Made by a program: the position numbers and the translations under genes. Below the pieces are notes generated by a model. The model was not told where the DNA came from, did no database searches, and worked only from the letters and a program-made list of their open reading frames with translations. Below are positions 1 to 13,200 of a stretch of DNA of 64,000 nucleotides, one piece after another (position 1 is the stretch's first letter; each line of letters opens with the position of its first letter). Source of the DNA: Formicarius rufipectus (Eukaryota > Chordata > Aves > Passeriformes > Formicariidae); contig VXAU01002492.1 of the NCBI GenBank assembly GCA_013399695.1, positions 235,527-299,526 of the forward strand. Direction: 5' to 3'.

Positions 1-1473
1 TTCTCCACCAAGTTGGCCCGTGGTTTGTCCTCTGTCACCCTCATTGGTTTGTTATCCATGGCAATTTAAAAATAACCTGCTTTTCAGGGCTCACGGTAGA
101 TTTGCACTTTCCTGGCTCCTCCTCATCGCTTTTCTCTTTCTCTTCCTCCAGCCTGTCAGTTTTGCCCCCCTGGCACAGGATTTGGAAACCTGGGGTGTCT
201 CCTTTGTTGTGTGACTTTCTTTATTGACTATTTTTTCTGCTCTTTGACTTACCTTGATTTTCTTTATATCTTTATTTATTCATTTTTGTTTTTGACAGTC
301 TTTGAGTGAAGGACACTCAGTGAAATGTGATGTAGTGAAATATTGTAAAGAGGTTTAACATTGTGGAGAGAAAGATACCAAACCCGTGCCACCTCTTTGC
401 CTCAGAACTGCTTGCATGTGCTTTTTACATGCTGAAAGTTCTAGTATAATCTCCAAACAAATTTTTTAATTGACAGTTAATTGCTTCAAAGGAAACATCC
501 TTGAAGAAAATCTAATTATGTAGATTTCTGTTGCATTTTTTGTCTCCACACTGTAGAGGGTAGCTGGTACTTTTCATAGTCATGTATGGTTTATACAAAC
601 ATGTAATTAGGTGTTTTAGAGACTAAATACAAAAAACAAGTTTTGCACAAACAGACATAATACACACACAGAAGCAGAATTTGTTGTGTGTTCTCAAATG
701 TGCCTTGAAAATTCAGCTAAGAACTGCTCAGAACAAATTTGATCCTTAAATAATGGTTTTCATGTTGGTGGGTGGAAAGGCACTGAGTAGAAGCCTTTGG
801 TTCTCATGGAATCAAATGGAATATGTGAGCAAAATAAAACTGAAAATTGAGATGAATGATAATGAATACAGCCAGAACACAAACCACTTTGCAAATAAAA
901 GCCTGAATGTAGAGCCCATGTGTTCCTCCTGTTAGTTACAAAGATCTTGTACCGAAGTTTCTGGAGTGCAGAGCAAGTTTCTCAAAACAGGATTTATAGA
1001 GGTGTGTGGGATCTTTTATTAAGTTTTTCCAGGAGAAGCAGTTTCTGGGCATAAAGACTCTTCTTCAGAGTTATAGGGGTTGCACTGCAACTGCACACAT
1101 TTCAAAGATGCTTGTTCATTGCATGAACAACAGACTCAGAAATGCACTCCAAATTTATTTGTTCTAATAAATAATTTGGGGAACTAATAGGGGGGATTAA
1201 TGTGACCACTTTTTAAAAGCGAGGTGTTTTCTTTTGAGAACTTGAGTAAAGGGCTGGAGCAAATGTTTCGCTTTCTTTCTTGAACCGCTTAGAAAGAATT
1301 TGAACTTTATGCACTTCCAATGTCCATTTTAGCCATTATATTCAGTGGGATCAAACTCAAAATAAGCAGCTCTACTTGAGTTCACACATCTGTAAAGAAA
1401 TGTATGAATACTTATCTCCTAGGGCGATTTCTGAATTTATTTCTCTATGAAATGCCACAAACATTGGGGATTT
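1..1473. other. Unique intronic sequence, nothing recognised
   Basis: A/T-rich sequence with short open frames only. No splice-bounded exon, repeat family or RNA gene could be identified on either strand. Confidence 0.5.
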
Positions 1474-1790
1474 TCATAGAATCATAGACTAGAATACCCT
1501 GAGTTGGAAGGGACCCACAAGGGTCATCCAGTCCAACTCCTGGGCCTGCACAGACACCCCAACAATCCCACCCTGTCCCTGTCCAGTTGTCCAAACCCTC
1601 CTGGAGCTCTGGCAGCCTTGGGGCTGTGCCCACTGCCCTGGGGAGCCTGCTCAGAGTCCACCACCCTCTGGGGGAAGAACCTTGTCCTGAGATCCCACAT
1701 AACCCTGCCCTGACACAGTTTTGTGCTTCACCATCTTCGTGTCCCTCCCTCCTAACAGCTTTACATCTTTCTTTTTATACTCTGTTCCTC
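1474..1790 (-). mobile_element. CR1 LINE 3' fragment
   Basis: It begins with the complement of the CR1 terminal octamers (TCATAGAATCATAGACTAGA) and runs through the typical GAGTTGGAAGGGACCCACAA block, then the Pro/Leu-like CTGGAGCTCTGGCAGCCTTG stretch and a CCATCTTCGTGTCCCTCC segment. The copy is inserted in the minus orientation and is truncated at its 5' end (right side), as is usual for CR1. Frames seen here are not host genes. Confidence 0.9.
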
Positions 1791-2463
1791 GTTGCTTTGA
1801 TCTGTATGTGTAGAAATGTGTATCTGCATTTTGAGAAACCTGCAAAATAATCTTTTTTGTGTTCTTGCAACACCCTTCAAATGAGTTTGGTTTTATCCAC
1901 AGTGAGGGAGGAAGGTAGATATGCAAATATCCTTTTATATTCGATTTTTATATATATTTTTTTAATTCCCCCATAGAACAGGTACTTCACAGAGCTTCTG
2001 TGCCTGCTTTAGGAGACTCCCCATACTGCACAGTGCTGTCAGCAGTTTGCGGCCTCCCCATGGCTGACAACCTCATTCAAGTGTAGAGTGATATGTCTTG
2101 TGCCACTGCATGCTGTCCCTGTGGACTTGATTAGTTGGCTAGAACTTCTCCTTGATATCCACTGCTGCATTTTCCCAGTCTCCTCTGCATGCACTTACAG
2201 CACCACAGCAGATGTGCTGTGAAATCTGTGCAGTAGCAAATGCCACTGTTCTTTCACAAGAGACAGTCACTGAATTCACAATGACACCGATAATAAAGTA
2301 AAAAGGCATTTGGAAACCAGATTTGGGGTGTTGTAGCTCCTGTTTTACAGAACATGTGTTATTTCTGATGTTTTAAATGGGTTAGGACCTGGTTTAATAA
2401 CCATTTTTAAGCAAAAATCTGGGATAGTTAATGTGGTAAATCTTGTTGTTTGTAGGTAGAATT
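1791..2463. other. Unique intronic sequence between two CR1 copies
   Basis: Contains an A/T-rich tract near 1935-1970 and no recognisable gene or repeat family. Confidence 0.45.
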
Positions 2464-3185
2464 GCAGAATCATAGAATACCCCAAGCTGGAAGGGACCTC
2501 CAAGGATCATCAAAGTCCAGGACACCCCAACAATCCCACCTTGCCCCTGTCCCATTGTCCAACCCCTCCTGGAGCTCTGCCAGTCTTGGTGCTGTGCCCG
2601 CCGCCCTGGGGAGCCTGGTCAGTGCCCACCACCCTCTGAGGGAAGAGCCTTTTCCTGAGATCCCCTCTGCCCCTGCCCTGACACAGCTCCAGATGTTCCT
2701 CATGTCCTGTCCCTGCTCACACAGAGCAGAGATGGAGCTGCCCCTCTGAGGAGCTGCAGACCCTCATGAGCTCTGCCCTCAGTCCGCTCTCCTCCAGCTG
2801 AACAAACCAGGTGCCCTCAGCCCCTCCTTATGGGGCCCCTCCAGACCCTTCACCATCTTCATGTCCCTCCTCTGGACACTCTCTAACAACCTTAGATCTT
2901 TCTGATGTGGTGTCCCCCCAAAGTGCCCCAGCACTGCAGGTGAGGCTGTCCCAGTGCAGAGCAGAGTGGGACAATCCCCTCCCTGCCCTGATGCCCCCAG
3001 CACAGGGATGTCCCTCCTGGCTCCAGGTGCTGCTGACTCGTGCCCAACTGGCCCCTGACCAGCACCCCCAGGGCCCTTTCCTGGCACTGCTCTCCACCCT
3101 CTCATCCCAGTCTGTCCATCCATCCGGGGTTGTCCCATCCCAGGGTCAGAATCCGGCACTTCCCCTTGTTGACCTTGACAAATCA
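2464..3185 (-). mobile_element. CR1 LINE fragment, about 720 bp, longest uninterrupted copy here
   Basis: The left end is GCAGAATCATAGAATACCCC (complement of the CR1 3' end), followed by AGCTGGAAGGGACCTCCAAG and then a long G/C-rich body reaching CTTCCCCTTGTTGACCTTG. In the minus reading the body includes the familiar GACATGAAGATGGTGAAGGG and GAGGGTGGTGGGCAC blocks found upstream of the CR1 tail. Several overlapping open frames of 77-146 codons here arise from this G/C-rich repeat and are not host genes. It is related to the copy at 1474-1790 but has its own 3' end, so it is a separate insertion. Confidence 0.88.
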
Positions 3186-6100
3186 TGGAGAGAACAAAAG
3201 AGGGAATGAAGGCAACCAAAGTTGTTTGTTTGGAGTTTTTCTAGGTTCTCTGACTTACCAATAAATGAGTCAGCACTTTGATCCAGACACAAAAAGCCAC
3301 TATTGGTCAGCCAGGTCAGCGCTGCCTCTGATTCCACTCCACAGGCAACACTCCCCAGGTTCTTCCAGAGCCTTCCCTGAACTTTGAATCTCCCTGTTTT
3401 CAGTCCCAAAATAATATAGTGCCTATTTTGTGACTGTGATGAGAGATTTGGAAAATGAGCAGGGCAGGGAAGACCCCCTCTGTGCCATTCACAGCTGCCT
3501 GTGGCTGGTGGGCATTCCCAAGCTGTGATTGCCCTTGAGAAGGTGCTCTGCAAAGCCTGGATGGGAGGAAACCAGTAAGACTTCCTTACTGGGACTCAGA
3601 AAGGGCATGGCCAGGTCAGCTCCTTATGTGGTGAGCTCAGGTAGGTGTTTTATCTGTCACTGTGGGGCTCTTCTGCCTTCTGATTTCCGTGGTTTGTGTC
3701 TTTTTGCTCGGCTAAAGGCGGATTTTTTGTGTGTGGCTTGTGGGGTGAGGGAGTTGGGCAACTGCTGCTGTTTAGGGTTACAAAGGTTTTTCCCATGGTA
3801 TATGGGGCTTGGGTTGGGCCTTTGGAGGAGAAATCCTGTTCCTGTAGGAGGAGCAGTGGAGAGGCATCATGTTTTCACAGTTAAGTGCTTCAGGCTGTGC
3901 TACTGTAAAAACCAAACCTGGAAATGCAGGGAGCACTTATAAATAGCTTGGAGCTGTATGTTCTACATTATTTGTGCAATCTCTGGTTTCTTCACCAACA
4001 CACATTTTTTCTCTTAACAAGGGAATGGTAAAATGTGACTTGTTTAAACTCATGACTAGTTCTGTTGAAGTACAAGTGATACATAAAGGCAAAGTAAACA
4101 AGGCTTTAATTAAACAAGTTCCTTCAGTTCACTTCCTTTTCATTCCTGCACTGAGCTTGTGATTCTGACGGCTGCCTGGAAATGCTGTTGTACCCAAGTG
4201 ATGCAAACCAGCAATATATATAACTGAGGTTATCATTATTTCAAGGGATGAATTAAGTGCCGTTCCCTGACTGGAAAAAAGCCTTGTGAAATGCAGGTGT
4301 AGCAGAGCCCCAGCGTGGGTTTCATAGGGGGTAACGTAGTTCTGTATCAATCCTTTGTTAAGGTTTTCACAGAAATACATAAATCAGGACCCCCCATTAG
4401 AAAGGTTCTCCTCTTCTCCTTCTAAAAAACACTTATGTGTTTTGTTATCTCTGATTTAAACACATGCCATAAAATATTCAACATCTGAAGTGTTGCAGAG
4501 TCAACACTGCCTTCTGAGCCCTCTACTTTTATTGTCGTTTTGCAACCATGATACACTAATTTTCCTACTTATGTTTAATAAAATCCCAGAAACTGAAATG
4601 TATCAATTAGTTTTTTTTTGCTACTGTATTCTTTATGGAAAGTGCTAATCCCCCCTTGCATTTGAACTGTACACAGCAGAGAGCTCTAGTTGACATACCT
4701 AAATCAGCTTTGTAAGCAGAACTGGCTCTAAGAAAAACTCCTCTTAATTAAATGTTACTGCAATGACAATAAATGTAGCATACAACATTGAATAGAAGTC
4801 TGACAAAAGTGGTGGGATTTTAACAAATTTTCTCGAGCCTGCACCGATTTATTTTTTTTCTTTTTAACTAAGTACAAGTTCCAAGAAGAATTTTAAATTA
4901 AAGCACAAATTTAAACAAGGACAGTTTGACTGAGCCAACAGCGTCTGCAGTTGCCAATACAGTGCAAAAATAGTTTACTGATTTCCCTTAGAGTGCACAA
5001 ACAGGGCATATCTTCAGACACTGAAAATCTCATTTCTGGTTGAAATGAGGTTTCATCACTAAGGTTGAACACTTTCATGGTCCTACATCTCCAGTCTCGG
5101 GGCATGATACAACCTCAAGTTGAGACAGAACTTAAACCACTTTTACAGCAGCCACAGAACTGGGACAGGCTGTAGCTTCAAAGTTACAAACTTCCATCAG
5201 TGATTTATGAATCCAGCATCTTAAAGGATCAACCTGCAAAACACCAGGCACCTCCTAAACGATCTGGATTTCTTTAATGAAGTGGGAGAAAACATCTGTG
5301 ACGTGAAAAATAACTAAAAAGTTGGGTAGGGTGTTTGGGTTTTTTAATTATTATTTTTGTTGTTATTGATTGATTGATTGCGTTTTGTCATTTTTTTTTC
5401 CTTTCACTAAAAAGGAATGATATGTATTATCTTAGCATTATTCTCTTAAATTTCTTTTACATGTTTTTCCAAAACCACAAAGATTTCTAATCTTCTGAAG
5501 GAAAAAACGAGCTAACATTGAGCATTTTGTTTGTTTACAAAGAGTTAGAAGCTTGTGTGCTTTTCAATATATTGATCTGAACACTTTATCTTTCTCACAG
5601 TGAATTGAAATGTTGTCCAAGTGTGCATGCAAAATGCTGAGGTGACAGTATGAAAAATGAAGTGGAGCCTTCCACATGATATTCTGCAGATGCCTGATGA
5701 TTGCTTAGTCTTTCCAACATTGCTCCAGTAAATGGTTTTCAATTTCTACCTGTAGGGCCCACCCTTGGTGCTGTCAGGATGCTTCAGTTCCAGTTGTCAA
5801 TTTAACTACCAATTAGTGCCAATTGTGATGGGAGTTTTTTTGCTAAAAGTTTGTCCTTGCTGAACTCCACAAACAGATTTCCCATCTGCAGATGAGCTTT
5901 CAGGTAGCTGTGACTTCCCCAAAGTGCCAGAATGTGTTGTCTTTCAGACAGTAAAGTAAAAGGGCCTATTTATTGTTCTCAGGTTCTGATAGAATGGTCC
6001 TCAATTTGCTAGGGATTCATGCAAGGAAAACCTTAATTTTGCATTAAAATGAGGAATGCTTTGGGAATAATGCCTTTGGTGTCTGGAGGCTTCCAGTGAG

Positions 6101-9100
6101 AGCTCTGGAGCTGCAGTGGGTGACCCCTCCTGAGTCACACCAGCTTTCTTTGGCTGGTAGGCAGCCCTGGATATTGAGGATGTGACAACCACACATTCAC
6201 AGGCATCACCAGAAAATTCAGTTTGCACGTGAAAATAATGGGAAGGAGTTTGCATACATTTTCTTTCTCAAGAGTTCTGTTTTAAAACTTGGATTTTCTT
6301 CCTCTTCTAGTAAAGTCAAAGAGAAAGAAAGACACAATATGCAGCAGACCAATGAGTTCACAGTGGAGGACCTTTTGTCTGGGTTTTGGTTTTGGTTTAT
6401 TAGAGAAAGCCAGGGATGTCAGTGCTGCACAAATGAAGGCATCAGTTTCATTAGAGAAACAGTTTGCTGCAATAAATTTTTTAGGCAGTGTTTAAAGGTA
6501 ACTATTACTTGAAAGCAATGCGTGGGGCATGTAGAATTGAAAGTAAATGCAGATAATTTTCCTGAAGATATTTAGGCAAATATTAATGTATTTGAGTCGC
6601 CTCTTGGTGATCCCCGAAGAGCACCTGTAGTGATACAGAGTAATTCATAACTCTCTTTTTTCCCCAGGACTCCCTCTTTGAAAGAAATTCTTGAAGGGGA
6701 ATTTTTACACTAAGCCTTTATTTTACAGCAGTCTTGCCAGCAGCTAAGAAAAAGTAAGTGCAGCTCTCCCTGGAGACACTCAATGCCATTCCTGAATTAA
6801 CCGGAGGAATCATTAGGAGCCACATAAGACATCCTTTTTTTTTTTTTTTTCGCTTCAGGGTCTGAGCTCGGTAACTGGTTCTCACCCAGCCCCTGGTGAG
6901 CAGCAGCAAGGCTGAGGCTTCACTGTTCCAAGCTGATGAGCTGTTGGGTCACGCCTCGGTGAGGGGGAATGTGCTGGGATAAAGGAGCGACTCGGGGAGG
7001 ATCACTGGAGGCAACAAGCGGAGCTGCAGGCGCAGCCAGCACCGGAGGGGTCCAGGCAGTTCCCAGTGCCCCAGCCCTTGGTTGCTTTAAATCCAGAAAC
7101 CACATTATCTGATTTTCTTTTCCCTGCCTTGGGAGAACTGCTTGTGTGCCACCGGGGTACTGGTAAAAAAGGGTAAAGGTGGATTTTAGTGTAGGCAGAG
7201 GTGGTGGTGGTGGGCGTCCAGCTGTGAAGGACGCCCAGGACAGAGGAGCTGAACCAAACCACAGCCCTTCCATCCCAGTGTTTTCTAAGGTCATCATGCC
7301 ACGAGCATCATTAGGATCGATGACATGTTGTACNAATCTGCAGCAGAATTGATGCCACATGTAGCTGTATGTTCAAGCATGCTGCAAAAGGCTCAGGATC
7401 TGGTAGCAATCACCTCAAAGAGCTTCATGAAAATCTGCCACATTTTTAAAGAACAAGTTTTCTAAATACAAGTACTGACAGGCTGGATATTCCCTTTTCA
7501 GGCAACCTGTTCTCTAATTTTTATGCAGCCTGAAGCATTTACCGTAGACCACTGGAACACTTTGCAATTCCTGGTGTTGTCCTGACTTACAGAGAAGAAA
7601 ATACAATGTCCAGAGGCAAAAGCAAACTGTGTTTCTCTTTTTTTGTATAAAATCATCTGAAACAAGACTTAATGCCAACACAATGTTTCTCATTTGTCCA
7701 TTTATTTCTGCTAATTAAAGGATCTTGATTATTATGATGGATATCCCACATGAACTGAGAGCAGGTGCTGATCTAAATATACAAGCACTTTTTATTGAGT
7801 TTTCATATGAATTAATAGAGGTTATTTAAATAATTTATTTAAAGGATGCACCAGGATTTTACTTGGCATGAGAAGATTTGAATTGACATTTAAGCCATGG
7901 TTTCTTTTAAGGGAATGTCAGTGTGAACTCATCCTGTGCTAATTTTTAAAGCATTTTACATACCCTCAAAGTATATATGGACGGCAGTTTTGTAACCTGA
8001 GCTACAGCAAATGAGGAATAGCACACCAAGAAAATGTGAAAGCTGTTAATGCTGCCATTTATGAAGCCTTGGCTAAAATTTTCACCTGTTTTGTTGAGTA
8101 GGAGACAATTCCTGCCTCAAAGCTGTTGCTGCCTGAAAGGGAGATGCAATTTATTAGTATCTTAAATGTGATAAATAAGAGATATGTGTGCTTCAATATG
8201 TTGGACATAGGGCTTAGTGACCCAATGGAGTTATTGTACCTCAGAAATAAAGGCAGAAAACGCATAACACTAAATTAGGCAATATTAGGCTTCTCCTTCT
8301 CTGTAGAAGGCAACTGCACTGATCATCCCATTAAGTCCTCATTTTGTAATTGATCTAAATTCTGTCGCTCCAGAAGGCCACCTGCTCGTTGCTGCAATTG
8401 CTGATAAGCAAAGGAATGCTGAGCAGTCTCTATGCATAAACACGTATCTGGAGTTTTGAGGGAACTTTGTGACTAGGTGTTTCTATCTAAGTCAAATGCT
8501 TTCTGCACAAGTATTGTAACAGGCAATTCTCTGCGGGACAGTCTGATGGACAGTAAAGCAAAACTTCCCCCTGTCAGGCTGCGCAGCCACTCTGAGACAA
8601 TGGGTTTGTGCAGTGCTTTGAATGTGTGGTGAAACGTGTGTGCTTTGCACTTGTAGAGTGAGAAGTAACAGCCTGACTGAGTCAGTATTTACCTCTCCTG
8701 ACGACACCTATGCAGGATCAAGAATACATCTGTAAATTCTGGAAACTGCAGAACAGCTGGAAAAGACAAAGGATGCTTTCCTGACTCTAAGCCAGGCAAA
8801 TGTGGCTCTGTTTTGTCCTCAGTTTCCATGGACAGCCTCTTTGTAGGGGAGCTCTGCTGTCCCTTAGGGAGGCAGGTTGTCAGCCTGGCAGAATACAAAT
8901 ACTGACTCACTCTGGGTTCAGCTCTGAGGACAGCACAGGAGGATCTGAGCTGGTGTAGGACAGAGTAACTGACCTGGGTACTCTCTTCTTGTTGACCTTC
9001 TTGATGGAATAACCATGGTGAAGTCTTCTGGTACTCAGGTCTGTCACTGCTCCAGTGAGACACTATCAAAAGAAACTTCTCAGGATATATTCTTTGGGAA

Positions 9101-9672
9101 TTCTAGGGGAACCAATAATCCAGTAGTAGTTAATCCTTAATTTATTATTTTCTCAGCCATTTAATTGGGAAGTCACTTTTCCTTATCTTGCCTCTTGATA
9201 TGTTCTCTTGCAGAGCATGAATATCTGCTTTGTGAAGCTTCCTGCTTCGCAGAGCTGCTTTTAGTTGCTAAAAATGATTTTGAGGAGTCCACCCTTCCCA
9301 ATGCTTTGAATTGCATGGGACCCAGTAGGTCAAATTCATTCCAGCTTTGGGCAGTAAAGTCACTAGGCATTAAGTCTGCCTTAATGTATTTATTGCAAAG
9401 GCTTAAATGCAGTTTATGCAGGGCCTGGGGGAGCCAGACAGATGAAACAAAAAGCACTGACTACACTGAGATGAAAACTGGTGTGCCTGTTGTGGGTATG
9501 CATGGGCAGCTATGTGTGTCTAAGAGAATACTAAATGGATTTCTGTTGAGAGGGATCACAGTAATCAGCTGGGCATTTGTTTCTTCAGGGAGACCTGTTG
9601 CTCTTTGTGGAATGAATAAGTGTAGGAGCACAAGGAAGCCACAGCACTGGGGTAGCTCCCTCTGCATGTAGA
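3186..9672. other. Long unique intronic stretch
   Basis: Mostly A/T-rich single-copy sequence. Points of note are a T16 tract at 6835-6850 followed by a locally G/C- and CpG-richer block (about 6940-7320), one undetermined base at 7334, and a short GATT run near 5366-5380. No exon, RNA gene or known repeat was identified, and the open frames present are short. Confidence 0.45.
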
Positions 9673-9674
9673 AT

Positions 9675-9930
9675 GGCAGCAGTGAGGTCCCCTCAAAGCT
9701 TCTCTTCTCAAGGCTGCACAATCCCAGCTCTCCCAGCCTTCCCTCCCAGTAGAGCTGCTCCATCCTCTGACCATCCTGGTGCCTCCTCTGGACTCTCCAG
9801 CAGCTCCATGTCCTTGCTGTGCTGTTCCCCAGGGCTGGAGCAGCTCTGCAGGTGGAGTCCCACCTGAGGGGGCAGAGGGGCAGAATGCCCCCCTGTCCTG
9901 CTGCTCACACTGTGGGACCCGCCCAGGATA
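9675..9930 (-). mobile_element. CR1 LINE internal fragment lacking its 3' end
   Basis: Contains GCTTCTCTTCTCAAGGCTGC, TGCCTCCTCTGGACTCTCCA and CAGCTCCATGTCCTTGCTGT, which lie a few hundred bases upstream of the CR1 tail in the usual element (minus orientation). It stops where a fresh CR1 3' end begins at about 9935, so the order of parts is not that of one simple copy. Confidence 0.8.
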
Positions 9931-9934
9931 CAGT

Positions 9935-10250
9935 TTCATGGAATAGTTTGGGTTGGAAGGGACCTTAAAGCCCATCCTACCCCCACCCCTTGCCATGGGC
10001 AGGGACACCTTCCACCAGCCCAGGTTGCTCCAAACCCCGTCCAACCCGGCCTTGGACACTTCCAGGGATGGGGCAGCCACAGCTTCTCTGCCCAACCTGT
10101 GCCAGGGCCTGCCCACCCTCCCAGCCAGGAATTCCTACCCAATATCCCATCTAACCCTACTCTCTGTCAATGTGAAGCCATTCCCCCTTGTCCTGTTGTT
10201 GTAAACAGCCTCTCTCCATCTTTCCTGCAGGCTCCGTCAGGCACTAGATG
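9935..10250 (-). mobile_element. CR1 LINE 3' fragment
   Basis: Starts TCATGGAATAGTTTGGGTTG, the complement of a CR1 3' end, followed by GGAAGGGACCTTAAAGCCCA and CCATGGGCAGGGACACCTTC, and ends near GGCTCCGTCAGGCACTAGAT. The antisense frames of up to 183 codons that cross this and the preceding fragment are repeat-derived. Confidence 0.92.
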
Positions 10251-13200
10251 GAATCTAGATGGAAGCCCATCTAGATTGGTCCTTGCAATGTTCATGGCTT
10301 TCCCCTTCTTACAGAAACACTGTTTTAACTTTTCTGTGGTGGCTGTACCTTCACCCTCAGTGCAGCAGAATTGTGAGCCAAAAGGGAGGGAGGGTGAAAA
10401 AAGAAGAAGATAATTTTACACGTGGTACCAACTTCTGCTTTGCAGTAGGAAAAGAGTTGGAGCCACTCAGAAATCCTGTTTTTAATAACCTACTGTATTG
10501 ATCACCTGTATTGAAATACTGTATGTGGCGGCTCAAATGTTCTTTGCTAGACCTTCTTAGAGCTAATGGAGTTATCATTTATTTCACTGAAGAATCAAAA
10601 ACTGATAATGAGACATAGTTTAATTTCTAAAAGTCTTTTGTCATTCTGCACCTTACCACTGGTCAGAATTCTTTGGGAAGTGCAGATTGCTCATTGGGAA
10701 TGTGTGGAACGAAATAATTTAAAAGAGGAGACAATTATCCTCTGTGTTTCTAAAACTCTGTTATTTTCCACTGACTCTTCATATGAAACATTTCTTGTAA
10801 GGGCTGTTTTGAGAGGCACAAAGTGCTAAATAAAAGCTGATATGGTTTCACTGATAGGAATTAATGTAGGTAAGGTATTCTTGTATATAACCTGTCACAG
10901 CACAACTGTGGAAAGGTTTGTCCTTGGTACTGTTCTGGCCTTTTATTACACAGAGCAGGAAGACCAGTCAATAACCACTTATTAATGATTTTCTCTCTTC
11001 TTTATTGTAGCTTTAGGTACATTAGGCTCCCAGTAATTATCTCATTCATAATCCTCTATAACAAGTAATATTTTCTGCATCTTGTGAAACATAATTGGAA
11101 AATATTTTCTTTGGATGTACACTATTTCTATTCCCTCTTTAATATAACTTCCCCCAAGAGTATCTTGCCTAGGAAAAATGAGCAAGCATAATTTTTTACA
11201 GGTAATCGGATCTCTCAAATGTTGGCACATTTTCCTTTATCTCCGTGGGACCAAAGGCTCACCTTCAAATAGACCTAGGCATTAGAGGGGAGAGTTTCAG
11301 CACACAATTAGAACTCAGATGAGCTTGTACACAGTAACTTGAACAGAAGTGCTATTTTGAGTTACTAGTACTGTATTTCTACTACAGAATATTCCATTTG
11401 ATTAATACAGAACTGCAGGGGACTATATATATATATATATGTGTGTGTGTGTATTAGTCTAAGTGCATGTGTATATGTGTTAGTGTATATATAGAAAGGT
11501 CTAATACATTATTTAAACACTGGTTTTTAGCAGGAGTTTACAGCCTTTCTAAATAGTTCTATTTTTGCCCACTTAGGACTCCAAACCACATCTTGGTGCA
11601 GGTTTTATCTTACTAGGTTGAGCAGAATGAATGCGAGGGAGGGGAACTGAAGGAAGAAATCAGCATGTCTTTAGAATCATCTCAGCTGCAATACCCAGCA
11701 GAACAGTTAATTTATGCCAGACCTTCTGACATAAATCAAGCTGAAGGGGGAGACAAGGAAGCCACCTGGGACCACAGACAGAGAGCTAAGGACTTGTTTC
11801 AGGCTGAGCAGACACTTTGAAGCTGGGGTAGACCTACATTGAAACATGTCAGTCTCTATTTCTGTTGTGGAATTGAGCATTCTAATTTCTATTTTCACTC
11901 ATTTCAGTATCAAGGGCTCTGGTGAGTACAGAACCCAGGGAAAGATGATACTGAAAGAATGTATGAGTGCCCAGCTGTAAATAATTCACCAGGACTCAGG
12001 TTGTGTGTAACCCAGCAAGTTAGCTGCCATTTCACTATGCTTGATTTAAAGGGGACAGTGGATGTCTCAGCGAATAATTGTTTATTTTCTATTCTAGTTT
12101 AAAAGTTTGGCTTGACTTTAGTTGCATATTTGAGTGCAGCAGTAGGCTTATGCTGGTAATTAGGAATCTTGTGGTGTGAATTTGCTCATTCTCCTAGACC
12201 AGGTTTTGGATTATTTTAAATTCCACTTTGAGTTAGCTAGATTATTTCTGGCTATTGTATGTGAAGTCTGATAATTGAGGCTGGAATTTGTTTCTTTCAT
12301 GTTCTTGGGCCAAGATTTTTCTGTTTTGTATTACTATGAAAATATCCACTGAATTTTTCCAATTATAACACTTGGGTTCTAAGATTATATGATTAATGAG
12401 TTTTTTTGTTAATAATTGTCTTAATTTACTGTGAAAACATTGTTAAAAATGGGGTATTCAGTAAGTGGCTTTTAAAATCTGATGCGAGTATGACAAAAAA
12501 AAAAAAAGAATGAAAACTCTCAATGCTAAATTCTATTTTTAACTTTAATACAACAATGGAAAAAGGTAACTTGGCTAATTGTTTTGATAATCTGTTGGGC
12601 ATATTTGGTGATGGAACAAGCTCAGATCACCTATCTCTGCTTGGAATTTCAGCCCAGGTGGAAAGTACCTGTAACAGTGTCAGTGATCCTCTCCTGTTCC
12701 AGGGGCTCAGGCCAATATCCCTTCTCCAGAAGAGAAGGGACCATCATTCAAGGGGTCCTGGTGGTCTGAGGTGGGTCTGTTCTGAAAGTTCTTTCCCCTT
12801 GCACAAAAAATTAAACATCCTGACCCAAGTAAAGCCCAGGGACAAAGGCATAATTTGAGAAAGGAATGAAGAAGGGCAGAAGCTGCTGTTCAGCGTTCTG
12901 CTCTTGGAGGGTTTTCAAATACCTGCCCAATGAAATGAGTAAAACGTTGGCTGAGGAAACTGCCAGCATGTTTCCTGTGCCCTCTGGGAGCTGGCTGTGT
13001 TTTCCTGAGCATCAGGCCCTCTGTGAGAGGCTGCGCCTGTGTCTGCACCCAAGTGATGTGGAAGGCTCACATATCTTCAGCTGGTGGCTGGCAGCTTTCA
13101 CCAACCTGGACAGAGGCATTTCCTCCTTTCAGACCTAGAGACAGAGCTTACCCAGAGTTGCCTAAAGCTGCTGCTGGATTTCTAAGTGCCTCTGTGACTA

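Noticed and set aside
2779..3219. Open frames of 132-146 codons on both strands
   Set aside because: All lie inside the 720-bp CR1 fragment.
7334..7334. Single undetermined bases at 7334 and 48260
   Set aside because: Isolated assembly ambiguities, not gaps or biological features.
7640..7870. A/T-rich stretch with TAATTA- and ATTTAAAT-type motifs, considered as a homeodomain enhancer
   Set aside because: Such motifs are common by chance at this base composition; without alignment there is no support. Similar stretches at 23820-24010, 28480-28600 and 36880-37000 were dropped for the same reason.
9565..10116. 183-codon minus-strand open frame
   Set aside because: It runs through two CR1 fragments; their G/C-rich antisense and sense frames often stay open. 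No host protein features.
12523..12858. 111-codon + frame in unique sequence
   Set aside because: No recognisable domain, no splice context, and it is within the range expected by chance in 64 kb.
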